Below, piece after piece: positions 5,758-12,860 of a stretch of DNA of 13,345 bases (position 1 is its first letter; the number at the start of each line of letters is the position of its first letter). Below the pieces are notes generated by a model. That model ran no database searches. It was not told the origin of the DNA and saw nothing but the letters and a program-made list of their open reading frames with translations. The stretch is taken from NCBI GenBank assembly GCA_005779345.1, contig SXJQ01000185.1, positions 1 through 13,345 on the forward strand. Reading direction: 5' to 3'. This DNA is from Actinomycetota bacterium (lineage in GTDB: Bacteria; Actinomycetota; Acidimicrobiia; IMCC26256; PALSA-610). Both the position numbers and the translations under genes were made by a program.

Positions 5758-6756
5758 GTGCCGTCCGTGTTCGCTGCCGATCTCGTGGTGTGCACCCGCA
5801 ACCGACCCGACGAACTCGCCCGGCTGCTCGCGTCGGTTGCCGAGCAGCGTCCGCTCCCTGCCGCAATCGTCGTGGTCGACAGCAGCGACGACGCTGCGAG
5901 CCGCCAGGTCGTGGCGGTGGCGGCCGAACGCTGGCCGGTCGCGGCCGCCGCGCCGCGTCATTGCCCGGCACCGCCCGGCCTCCCGCGGCAACGCAACGTG
6001 GGGATCGACGCGACGGTCAACGACATCGTCTGCTTTCTCGACGACGACGTCGTGCTCGAGCCCGGGTACTTCCTCGCGGTCGGCGCGGCGTTCGCGGGCG
6101 ACGCGACGGGCCGCCTCGGCGGCGTCGGCGCGACGAGCGTCGACCAGCCGCCGCGGCCGCGGCTGTGGCGGATCGACGCGTTGTTGGGGCTCGACAGCGT
6201 TCGTGAAGGAACCGTGTTGCGCAGCGGCCGGAACGTGCGGGTGTACGACATGTCGCCCTCGTCTCCGGCGGCCTCGTCTCCGGCGGCCTCGTCTCCCGCG
6301 GCGCCGATCGTCGACTGGTTGCCGGGCCTGGCGATGAGCTTCCGGCGGGTCGTCTTCGCCGAGGTGCGTCCCGACCCCTCGTTCGAGTTCGAGGGCGAAG
6401 ACGTCGAGTTCACCTATCGCGTCGCGCAGCGATGGCAACTCCGCGTGCTCCCCGCGGCGCGGGTCCGTCACCTCGAGTCGGGAGTCGGGCGGCCGCCGCT
6501 CGCGGAAACCGCGGCGCGTGAAATCGAGGCGCGGCATCGTCGCTGTTCCGCGCGGACGGGCCGGATGCGGCTGCGTTGGTTCTGGCTCGGGGTCGTGGCC
6601 CAGTCGGTGCGGGCCGCGCTCACCGCGCCGATGAGCCGCGATCAGCGAGCGATCTTCGTCGGGACGATGCGTGGGGTCGGCCGCATCGCCCGCAACGGCG
6701 GAGTGACGCGACCGCGGAACCTCAGGCGGCGAGCGACAACGAGAGTCGACGGTTGA
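5758..6756 (+). CDS. Family 2 glycosyltransferase (GT-A fold)
   Basis: Transfers a sugar from a nucleotide-sugar donor; the acceptor (polysaccharide, lipid or protein) cannot be read from sequence. The 332-residue protein starts with the GT2 pattern VVCTRNRPDELARLL (10-24), has VVVDSSDD (38-45), PPGLPRQRNVGI (72-83), and the metal-binding FLDDDVV (93-99, Asp95-97). WLPGLAMSFRR (187-197) and GEDVEFTYR (213-221) supply the acceptor-loop and the ED motif with candidate catalytic base Asp215. A hydrophobic stretch at about 273-290 (WFWLGVVAQSVRAAL) may lie against the membrane. Residues 168-182 are three SSPAA repeats from a 15-bp DNA repeat, an insert in the loop before the acceptor region. The GTG at 5758 has no ribosome site; a GTG at 5767 is an alternative. 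Its 3' end overlaps the convergent gene by 35 bp. It stands alone, without other polysaccharide genes. Confidence 0.88.
   Translation: MPSVFAADLVVCTRNRPDELARLLASVAEQRPLPAAIVVVDSSDDAASRQVVAVAAERWPVAAAAPRHCPAPPGLPRQRNVGIDATVNDIVCFLDDDVVLEPGYFLAVGAAFAGDATGRLGGVGATSVDQPPRPRLWRIDALLGLDSVREGTVLRSGRNVRVYDMSPSSPAASSPAASSPAAPIVDWLPGLAMSFRRVVFAEVRPDPSFEFEGEDVEFTYRVAQRWQLRVLPAARVRHLESGVGRPPLAETAAREIEARHRRCSARTGRMRLRWFWLGVVAQSVRAALTAPMSRDQRAIFVGTMRGVGRIARNGGVTRPRNLRRRATTRVDG
6259..6303 (+). repeat. Three-copy 15-bp tandem repeat inside the glycosyltransferase gene
   Basis: TCGTCTCCGGCGGCC occurs at 6259-6273 and again at 6274-6288 without change; a third copy at 6289-6303 differs at two bases. It encodes SSPAA three times. 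The unit is a multiple of three, so gain or loss of copies would alter loop length without breaking the frame. Confidence 0.9.
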
Positions 6757-7378
6757 CCGCGTCGAGCGTCGCGCGGGCGGCGCCGTCGATCGGGCTCGAT
6801 CCCGAGGCGAGTCCGTAGAGCACGGTGTCGTCGCCGGCATCGAGCGCGACGGCGACGAGCGTCGACTCGTCGGTGGCCTCGATGGCTCGTGCCCACACGG
6901 TCGACAGGGTGAGGTCGGCGCCGAGCGAGCGGATCGCGGCGAGGGTCGCGTCGACGGCACCGGGAAGCCCGCGCGTCGCGGGCGCGCGCCCGATCGTGCG
7001 GCGCCCGGCGAGGATCAGGTGGACCTCGAGTTCGTCGGTGTCGGGGAACGAGAGGACCGCGAGCAGGCGCGGTCGGGTCGCGCGCTCGGGTTCGGCGACC
7101 GCGACGACCGGCGCGGGTGCCGCGACGGGCGGCGCGATCGACGTGACGGGGGCGACGGCGCGCTCCCCGCGGTCGCGCCAACGGATGACCTCGACCGCGA
7201 CCGGCCGGTCGCTGTGCCGGGCCGCGATGCGCGTGGCCGCGACGGGAATCGGCACCTCTTGGGTCTCCACCGGTGAGACGTGGAGTTGCACGAGCAACAG
7301 GTCGCCGCGGTCGTCGAAGCCGGCGGCACGCACGCCCGGGAGTTTGCGCAGTTCGAGTTCGAGGTCGTCGAGCATCAT
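6722..7378 (-). CDS. Uncharacterised two-domain protein coupled to the diguanylate cyclase gene
   Basis: I do not recognise this 218-residue protein as a named family. No signal peptide or membrane segment is seen. Residues 3-70 form a small alpha/beta-like domain with LDDLELELRKLPGV at its start. Residues about 71-103 are an Ala/Pro/Val-rich linker. Residues about 104-214 look like two similar units: the first has LEVHLILAGRRTIGRA then AVDATLAAIRSL, the second LVAVALDAGDDTVLYG then AARATLDAVNRRL, each a run of strands followed by a helix. The second ends much like the 2-isopropylmalate synthase (LeuA) regulatory domain, which also has two such units; that is a resemblance by eye. The first ATG (7378) overlaps the stop of the upstream GGDEF gene as ATGA, with an AGGGG about 8 nt before it; a second ATG follows at once. 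The 3' end overlaps the convergent glycosyltransferase gene. Confidence 0.75.
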   Translation of the reverse strand: MMLDDLELELRKLPGVRAAGFDDRGDLLLVQLHVSPVETQEVPIPVAATRIAARHSDRPVAVEVIRWRDRGERAVAPVTSIAPPVAAPAPVVAVAEPERATRPRLLAVLSFPDTDELEVHLILAGRRTIGRAPATRGLPGAVDATLAAIRSLGADLTLSTVWARAIEATDESTLVAVALDAGDDTVLYGLASGSSPIDGAARATLDAVNRRLSLSLAA

Positions 7379-8310
7379 TCTGGGGACCCCTCGATCGCTT
7401 GCTTGCGCTGTTCCTTGTCGTCGTAGAGCCGTTCGTCGGCCAGCTTGAACAAGGTGTCGAAGTCGGCGGCCTCGTCGGGGCAGACGGCGATGCCGTGGCT
7501 GAACTCCGGCGGCGGCGTCTCGAGCCCGGCGTTGGCCGCACGGACCCGGTCGATGAGGGTCGGGACGCCGGTCGGGTCGGTGCCGGGCAAGATCATCGCG
7601 AACTCGTCGCCGCCGATGCGGGCCGCGTTGTCGCCGAAGCGCAGGGCCCGGCGGAAGCGCTCGCCGAGATCGCGCAAGGCCTGGTCGCCGGCCGCGTGCC
7701 CCGCGGAGTCGTTGATCTGCTTGAGCCCGTCGAGGTCGACGATCACCAACGTGAAGCCCCACCCGTACCGGTTCGAGCGTGCGATCGCCATCTCGAGCAG
7801 GCGGTCGAAGCTGCGCCGGTCGTACAGACCCGTGAGCGGATCGTGCCAGGCGTCGTAGCGGAGCACGTCCATGCGGAGTGCGAGCACACAGATGCTGACG
7901 ATGAGGTCGCGGTCGAATTCGTGGTCGTCGAACGGCGGCTCGGTGTAGAGGCCGGCGGGCGCGTCGAGGAGCGCCTCGTCGTCTTCGTCGAACGGGCGAC
8001 GTCCGGCGCGAAAGACCTGGCGACCGAGGCCCGGTTCGTCGACGACGATCGCCGCGTCTTCGAGGGTGAACTCCGCGACGAGCGCGTCGAGTGCTCGGTA
8101 CACGAGCGCGAGGCCGCTCTCGTTGTGCGCGAGCTCGGCGGCCAACTGTCCGCTCAGCCTGCCCATGCGCGCTGCTCCCTCTGCCGAAGGGGTCGTCGCC
8201 CGTGCGGTGTCGCTGCCGTCGGACGGGCTGTCGGAGAGGCCGTCGGCCGTGTCGGTCGGCGCGAAGATCGCTGCCAGACCGCGCCCGGGACCCACCTGAC
8301 GATCCGTCAC
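7375..8310 (-). CDS. Diguanylate cyclase with N-terminal sensor-like region
   Basis: Makes the second messenger c-di-GMP from two GTP. The 311-residue protein has a disordered, Ser/Asp/Ala-rich start (1-48), a region at about 55-150 that could be a small GAF-like sensor (not certain), then the GGDEF domain from HDPLTGLYDRRSF (156-168). The active-site loop is intact: RIGGDEFA (231-238), with Asp192 in VDLDGLKQIND as the second metal ligand. An inhibitory I-site RxxD is present as RFGD (224-227), exactly five residues before GGDEF, so product inhibition is expected. No membrane helix is seen, so the enzyme is probably cytoplasmic. The GTG at 8310 is chosen because a perfect AGGAGGT (8325-8319) lies 8 nt before it, although the frame is open to 8430. 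It overlaps the downstream unknown gene by 4 bp and is divergent from argS. Confidence 0.92.
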   Translation of the reverse strand: MTDRQVGPGRGLAAIFAPTDTADGLSDSPSDGSDTARATTPSAEGAARMGRLSGQLAAELAHNESGLALVYRALDALVAEFTLEDAAIVVDEPGLGRQVFRAGRRPFDEDDEALLDAPAGLYTEPPFDDHEFDRDLIVSICVLALRMDVLRYDAWHDPLTGLYDRRSFDRLLEMAIARSNRYGWGFTLVIVDLDGLKQINDSAGHAAGDQALRDLGERFRRALRFGDNAARIGGDEFAMILPGTDPTGVPTLIDRVRAANAGLETPPPEFSHGIAVCPDEAADFDTLFKLADERLYDDKEQRKQAIEGSPE

Positions 8311-8318
8311 CGGCACCG

Positions 8319-8325
8319 ACCTCCT
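8319..8325 (-). promoter_or_regulatory. Ribosome binding site fixing the diguanylate cyclase start
   Basis: AGGAGGT on the minus strand, the strongest Shine-Dalgarno match in the window, lies 8 nt before the GTG at 8310. It rules against the longer reading that begins at 8430 and would otherwise nearly touch argS. Confidence 0.85.
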
Positions 8326-8430
8326 GTCGTCGCGGGCCAACGAGATCTCGATGGCCGGATCGCGAATGGTAATCCGAACGCTCGAAAGCGGAATAGGTCG
8401 ATGAGTCCCATTTCGGGAATCGGAACCCAC

Positions 8431-8436
8431 GGAGGT
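8431..8436 (+). promoter_or_regulatory. Ribosome binding site fixing the argS start
   Basis: GGAGGT lies 7 nt before the GTG at 8444. The later in-frame GTG near the conserved VIRDVL segment has no such site, so the longer N-terminus is preferred. Confidence 0.8.
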
Positions 8437-8443
8437 CGGGCCT

Positions 8444-10183
8444 GTGACGCCGGTAACATCCGACGTTCGCCCCGCCGCCGCAGAAAGCCGTCAGCGAGTG
8501 ACTCGCCCGCCCGTGATCCGAGACGTACTCGCCGCAGCACTGCGAGCGGCGGTGACCGCGGCGGGGCTGCCGGATCCGGGGCCGATCGTGCTCGAGGTCC
8601 CGCGCCAGCGTGAACACGGTGACTGGTCGACCAACGTCGCACTGCAACTCGCCAAGCCCGCGGGCCGCCCGCCGCGCGCGGTGGCCGAGGCGATCCGCGA
8701 CTTCCTGCTCGGCGCCGACCTGGCGCACCTGTCGGCGGTCGACATCGCCGGGCCGGGCTTCTTGAACATCACGCTCGCGCCGAGCTGGTTGCACGAGGTC
8801 TTGCGTGCGGTCGTGGCAGCGGGCGCCGGGTACGGATCGGGCCAGGCACTCGCCGGACAGAAGATCAATCTCGAGTTCGTCTCGGCGAATCCGACCGGGC
8901 CGCTCCATGCGGGCGGCGGTCGTTGGATCGCGACCGGCGACGCGATCGCGAACCTGCTCGTGACCCAGGGCGCCGAGGTGCACCGCGAGTACTACCTCAA
9001 CGACACGGGGAACCAACTCGTCACGCTGCGCGAATCCTTGGCGGCGCGCTACCACGGCCGCGATCTCCCCGAAGACGGTTATCGCGGCGCGTACCTCGGC
9101 GACCTCGCCGTTGCCATCCGCGAGGAGCATGGCGGCGATCTCGACGACGACGAGCTGCTCGAGCTCGGCGTCGCGCGCATCGTCGCGGGCATCCGCGACG
9201 ACCTCGCCCGCGTCGGTGTCACGTTCGACACGTGGTTCTCCGAGCGCGTGCTCCACGAACGCGGCGATGTCGCGGCGGTGCTCGCCGTGCTCCGCGACCG
9301 CGGGCTCACCTACGAACGCGACGGCGCGGAGTGGCTCCGCACCGAAGACTTCGGCGACACGCGCGACCGCGTGCTCGTCCGCGGCGACGGTACGACGACG
9401 TACCTCTGCAACGACCTCGCGTATCACCGCGACAAGTACGAACGTGGCTTCACCCACTTGATCAACATCTGGGGCTCCGATCATCACGGCCAGGTCAAGT
9501 CGCTGCAGGCGGGGGTCGAGGCACTCACGGGCCGCACCGGCGAGCCCGAGATCATCCTCGGCCAGCTCGTGAAGCTGATCCGCGGCGGGGTCGAGATCAA
9601 GTTGTCGAAGCGGGCCGGCAACATCGTCACGCTCGCCGACATCCTCGACGAGGTCGACGCCGACGTCGCCCGGATGACCTTCTTGCTGCAGAGCCTCGAC
9701 ACGAAGCAGACCTTCGACCTCGACGTGGTCACTGCGCAGTCGATGGAGAACCCGGTGTACTACGTGCAGATGGCGCACGCCCGGATCGCGTCGATCGGTC
9801 GTCGCGCGGCGGGGGCGGGAATCGTGCGTGTACCGCTCGACGACGTCGACCTCGCGTCGCTCACGCACGAGCGGGAGACCGATCTGCTGCGCCGGCTCGC
9901 CGTCTACCCCGACGTGCTCGCCGAGGCGGCCGCCGCGCGCGCGCCGCACAAGCTCACCCATTGGGTCCACGACTTCGCGGGCGCATTCCACGGCTTCTAC
10001 GGCGCGTGCAGGGTGCTCGATGCCGAACCGGCGCTCGTCCAACCGCGGTTGTGGCTCGCCGAGGCCTGCCGCATCGGGTTCGCCGACGCGTTGGCGATTC
10101 TCGGCGTCCACGCGCCCGACGAGATGGCGCGCGTCGACGACCTGCCCGAGTCCGAGCCGCCCGTATCCGAGCCAGGCGCGTGA
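8444..10183 (+). CDS. argS: Arginyl-tRNA synthetase
   Basis: Class I aminoacyl-tRNA synthetase that charges tRNA-Arg with arginine using ATP. At 579 residues it is of normal length. The N-terminal tRNA-binding (Add-1) domain spans about 24-115, with EHGDWSTNVALQLAK (57-71). The catalytic domain holds INLEFVSANPTGPLHAGGGRW (141-161), where HAGG (155-158) replaces the classical HIGH. NIWGSDHHGQ lies at 341-350, and KLSKRAGN (386-393) is the KMSKS-type loop. The C-terminal helical anticodon-binding (DALR) domain occupies about 430-562. HxGG is familiar to me from actinobacterial ArgS, so it is a lineage mark rather than a defect. It is the first gene of the argS-lysA-hom-thrC operon; its TGA overlaps the lysA GTG by 4 bp. 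Confidence 0.98.
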   Translation: MTPVTSDVRPAAAESRQRVTRPPVIRDVLAAALRAAVTAAGLPDPGPIVLEVPRQREHGDWSTNVALQLAKPAGRPPRAVAEAIRDFLLGADLAHLSAVDIAGPGFLNITLAPSWLHEVLRAVVAAGAGYGSGQALAGQKINLEFVSANPTGPLHAGGGRWIATGDAIANLLVTQGAEVHREYYLNDTGNQLVTLRESLAARYHGRDLPEDGYRGAYLGDLAVAIREEHGGDLDDDELLELGVARIVAGIRDDLARVGVTFDTWFSERVLHERGDVAAVLAVLRDRGLTYERDGAEWLRTEDFGDTRDRVLVRGDGTTTYLCNDLAYHRDKYERGFTHLINIWGSDHHGQVKSLQAGVEALTGRTGEPEIILGQLVKLIRGGVEIKLSKRAGNIVTLADILDEVDADVARMTFLLQSLDTKQTFDLDVVTAQSMENPVYYVQMAHARIASIGRRAAGAGIVRVPLDDVDLASLTHERETDLLRRLAVYPDVLAEAAAARAPHKLTHWVHDFAGAFHGFYGACRVLDAEPALVQPRLWLAEACRIGFADALAILGVHAPDEMARVDDLPESEPPVSEPGA

Positions 10184-11508
10184 GCGTCTTCGACGCGTCC
10201 TTGCTGCCGCGCTCGGCGACGATCGACGCCGCCGGCCGGTTGTCGGTCGGCGGGCGAGACGTCGGCGCCCTGGCCGAGGAGTTCGGCACCCCTCTGTACC
10301 TCTACGACGAAGCCGAGTTGCGCGGCCGCTGCCGCGAGTACCGAGCGGGATTTCCCGGCGGGGTCGCGTACGCGAGCAAGGCGTTCCTCTGCGGCGCGAT
10401 GGTCCGTCTCGTCGACGAAGAAGGACTCGACCTCGACGTCGCCACGGGTGGCGAACTCGCACTTGCACTCGCGGCCGGATTTCCCGCGTCGCGCATCGTG
10501 ATGCACGGCAACAACAAGTCGGTCGCGGAGTTGCGCGACGCCGTCCGCGCCGACATCCGTCATGTCGTGCTCGACAGCGTCGACGAGCTCGATCGGATCG
10601 AGGCGCTCGTGCGATCGGAGTCGTTGCCCTCGGCGCGATTGCTCGTGCGCGTCAACCCGGGCGTCGACGCGCACACGCACGAGTACCTCGCCACGGGCAC
10701 GGTCGACTCCAAGTTCGGGTTCGGGCTCGAGTCGGGCGCGGCCCTGCGGGTCGTCGAGCACATCGCGGCGTCGAACGTCGTGACGTTCGACGGTCTCCAC
10801 GCGCACATCGGCTCACAGATCTTCCGACCCGAGGGCTTCGAGGCCGCGCTGCAGCGCCTCGTCGCGCTCGTCGCCGAGATCGAGACCACTGTCGGGATCG
10901 AGGTCGGCGAATTGAGTCTCGGCGGCGGTCTCGGTGTCCGCTATCTCGCCACCGACGACCCGCCGTCGATCGCGCGGCACGCGGCCGGGGTCCACGAGCA
11001 GTTCGGTGCCGCGCTCGCCGCCCATGGTGTGCGCAGCCGCCCGGCGCTGACGACCGAGCCCGGGCGCTCGATCGCCGGACCGGCAGGGCTCACGATCTAC
11101 CGCGTGGGCACGGTGAAGGAGGTCCCCGGGATCCGCACCTACGTCAGTGTCGACGGTGGGATCTCCGACAACCCCCGGCCCGCGCTCTACGGAGCCGGCT
11201 ATGAGACCTTCGTGCCGACTCGTGTCACCGCCGACCGGACGCGGATCGTCACGATCGCGGGCAAACACTGCGAACAGGGCGATCTGCTGGTCCGTGACGC
11301 CGCGGTGCCGGCCGACCTGGCGGTCGGCGACCTCCTCGTGACGCCCTGTACGGGCGCGTACGGTCACGCGATGGCGAGCAACTACAACGCCGCATTGCGG
11401 CCCGCCGTCGTCTTCGTCCGCGACGGTGACGCCCGTCTCGTCGTTCGGCGCGAGACCGTCGACGACCTCCTCGCCCGCGACCTGTTTGGCAGACTGGACC
11501 CCGTATGA
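10180..11508 (+). CDS. lysA: Diaminopimelate decarboxylase
   Basis: PLP-dependent enzyme for the last step of lysine synthesis: meso-diaminopimelate to L-lysine plus CO2. The 442-residue protein is an alanine-racemase-type barrel plus beta domain. Lys67 in YASKAFLC forms the PLP Schiff base. HIGSQI (209-214), GGGLGVRY (248-255) and EPGRSIAG (293-300) bind PLP. The active-site loop from the partner subunit is GKHCEQGD (361-368) with Cys364, and GAYGHAMASNYN (392-403) carries the conserved Tyr394. The GTG at 10180 overlaps the argS stop as GTGA, which argues for translational coupling. Its own stop overlaps the hom start as ATGA. Confidence 0.98.
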   Translation: MSVFDASLLPRSATIDAAGRLSVGGRDVGALAEEFGTPLYLYDEAELRGRCREYRAGFPGGVAYASKAFLCGAMVRLVDEEGLDLDVATGGELALALAAGFPASRIVMHGNNKSVAELRDAVRADIRHVVLDSVDELDRIEALVRSESLPSARLLVRVNPGVDAHTHEYLATGTVDSKFGFGLESGAALRVVEHIAASNVVTFDGLHAHIGSQIFRPEGFEAALQRLVALVAEIETTVGIEVGELSLGGGLGVRYLATDDPPSIARHAAGVHEQFGAALAAHGVRSRPALTTEPGRSIAGPAGLTIYRVGTVKEVPGIRTYVSVDGGISDNPRPALYGAGYETFVPTRVTADRTRIVTIAGKHCEQGDLLVRDAAVPADLAVGDLLVTPCTGAYGHAMASNYNAALRPAVVFVRDGDARLVVRRETVDDLLARDLFGRLDPV

Positions 11509-12857
11509 CCGCCCCCGAGTCCCTCGCCTCCGCCACCGAAGCGGGATCCGACGTCGTCAGGGTCGGGATCCTCGGCTGCGGCAACGTCGGCGCGTCGCTC
11601 GTGACGCTGATCCGCGACCACGCCGACATCATCAGATCGCGGGCGGGAATCCGACTCGACGTCACGCGCGTCGCGGTGCGCAACCTGAGTCGGGATCGCG
11701 GGCTCGATCTGCCGGCGGGCGTGCTCACGAACGACGCCGAGGCGGTCGTGCGCGACCCGAACGTCGATGTCGTCGTCGAAGTGATCGGTGGTATCGAACC
11801 GGCCCGCTCGCTCATCCTCGAGGCGCTGAAACTCGGCAAGCCCGTGATCACCGGCAACAAGGAACTGCTCGCGAACGTCGGCAAGGAGTTGTTCGACGCC
11901 GCCGAGGCAGCCGGGGTCGACCTCCTGTTCGAGGCGAGCGTCGGCGGCGGGATCCCATTGTTGCGACCGCTGCGCGAGAGCCTCGCGGGCGAACGGATCC
12001 GGCGCGTGATGGGAATCGTCAACGGTACGACGAACTACATCCTCACGCGGATGACCGAAGAGGGGAGCAGCTTCGCCGACGCGCTCGCCGAGGCGCAGAG
12101 CCTCGGGTTCGCAGAACGCGACCCGACTGCCGACATCGAGGGTTTCGACGCGGCGGCCAAGGCCGCGATCATCGCGACCGTCGCGTTCGGTGCCAAGGTC
12201 GTCGCGGGCGACGTGTACCGCGAGGGCATCAGCGACATCACCGCGGCCGACATCCGCGCGGCGGCCGACCTCGGCTACGTGCTCAAGCTGCTCGCCGTCG
12301 CCGAGGAGGTACGCACCGGTGCCGGTGCCGATACCTCGACCTCGCTCGCGGTGCGCGTCCACCCGGTGATGGTTCCCGCCGACCATCCGCTCGCGTCGGT
12401 GCGCGGCAGCTTCAATGCGGTCTTCGTCCAGGGCGACACCGTGGGCGACGTGATGCTCTACGGCCGCGGCGCGGGCGGCGGTCCGACGGCAGTCGCGGTG
12501 CTCGGCGATCTCATCGACGCGGCCAAGAACCTGCACTCCGGCGCGCCCGGCGCGACGCTCGGCACGCTCGCGCGCAAGCCGATCCTGCCGATCGACGAGG
12601 TGCAGAGCCAGTACTACCTGACCCTCGACGTCGCCGATCAGCCCGGTGTGCTCGCCGCCATCGCGGGCGTGTTCGGTCGCCACGGCGTGTCGATTCAGTC
12701 GATGCAGCAGAAGGGCGAGGCCTCCGAGGCGCACCTCATCTTCGTCACCCACCTCGCGCGCGAGGCCGCCATGACCGCGACGATCCACGAGGTCCGCGAA
12801 CTCGACCCCGTCCAGCGGGTCGGCTCGGTACTGCGGGTCATCGGCCGGGAGGGCTGA
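11505..12857 (+). CDS. hom: Homoserine dehydrogenase with C-terminal ACT domain
   Basis: Reduces aspartate semialdehyde to homoserine with NAD(P)H, the branch point to threonine and methionine. The 450-residue protein has the nucleotide-binding GILGCGNVGASLV (21-33), ITGNKELLA (115-123) with Lys119, the substrate-binding VNGTTNYILT (172-181), and DPTADIEGFDAAAKAAI (206-222) with Asp214 and Lys219 at the active site. A C-terminal ACT domain begins at about 369 (YYLTLDVADQPGVLAAIAGVF), the region through which threonine inhibits the actinobacterial enzymes. It is a monofunctional enzyme, not fused to aspartate kinase. The ATG overlaps the lysA stop by 4 bp, and thrC starts 3 bp after its own stop. 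Confidence 0.98.
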   Translation: MTAPESLASATEAGSDVVRVGILGCGNVGASLVTLIRDHADIIRSRAGIRLDVTRVAVRNLSRDRGLDLPAGVLTNDAEAVVRDPNVDVVVEVIGGIEPARSLILEALKLGKPVITGNKELLANVGKELFDAAEAAGVDLLFEASVGGGIPLLRPLRESLAGERIRRVMGIVNGTTNYILTRMTEEGSSFADALAEAQSLGFAERDPTADIEGFDAAAKAAIIATVAFGAKVVAGDVYREGISDITAADIRAAADLGYVLKLLAVAEEVRTGAGADTSTSLAVRVHPVMVPADHPLASVRGSFNAVFVQGDTVGDVMLYGRGAGGGPTAVAVLGDLIDAAKNLHSGAPGATLGTLARKPILPIDEVQSQYYLTLDVADQPGVLAAIAGVFGRHGVSIQSMQQKGEASEAHLIFVTHLAREAAMTATIHEVRELDPVQRVGSVLRVIGREG

Positions 12858-12860
12858 GTC

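Larger units (their letters stand above)
8311..8443. other. Divergent intergenic region between the diguanylate cyclase gene and argS
   Basis: These 133 bp must hold the promoters for both the minus-strand GGDEF pair and the plus-strand argS operon. A TACCAT (8371-8366, minus strand) is a weak -10 candidate for the former, with no clear -35. I see no convincing promoter for argS, no T-box-like leader and no strong hairpin. Ribosome sites close each end (8319-8325 and 8431-8436). Confidence 0.5.

Noticed and set aside
8311..8430. Longer N-terminus for the diguanylate cyclase, starting at 8430
   Set aside because: It would leave only 13 bp before argS and skip a perfect AGGAGGT placed before the GTG at 8310.
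8311..8443. A T-box or amino-acid riboswitch ahead of the argS-lysA-hom-thrC operon
   Set aside because: At 133 bp shared with a divergent gene there is little room, and I find no T-box bulge sequence, lysine-riboswitch pattern or run of Lys or Thr codons in a leader peptide.
6722..10468. A 1248-codon open frame on the minus strand running antisense through argS and lysA
   Set aside because: Only its last 219 codons are a real gene. The rest lies opposite argS, lysA and the GGDEF gene, is very rich in Arg, and has no family motif; it is a by-product of high GC at third positions.
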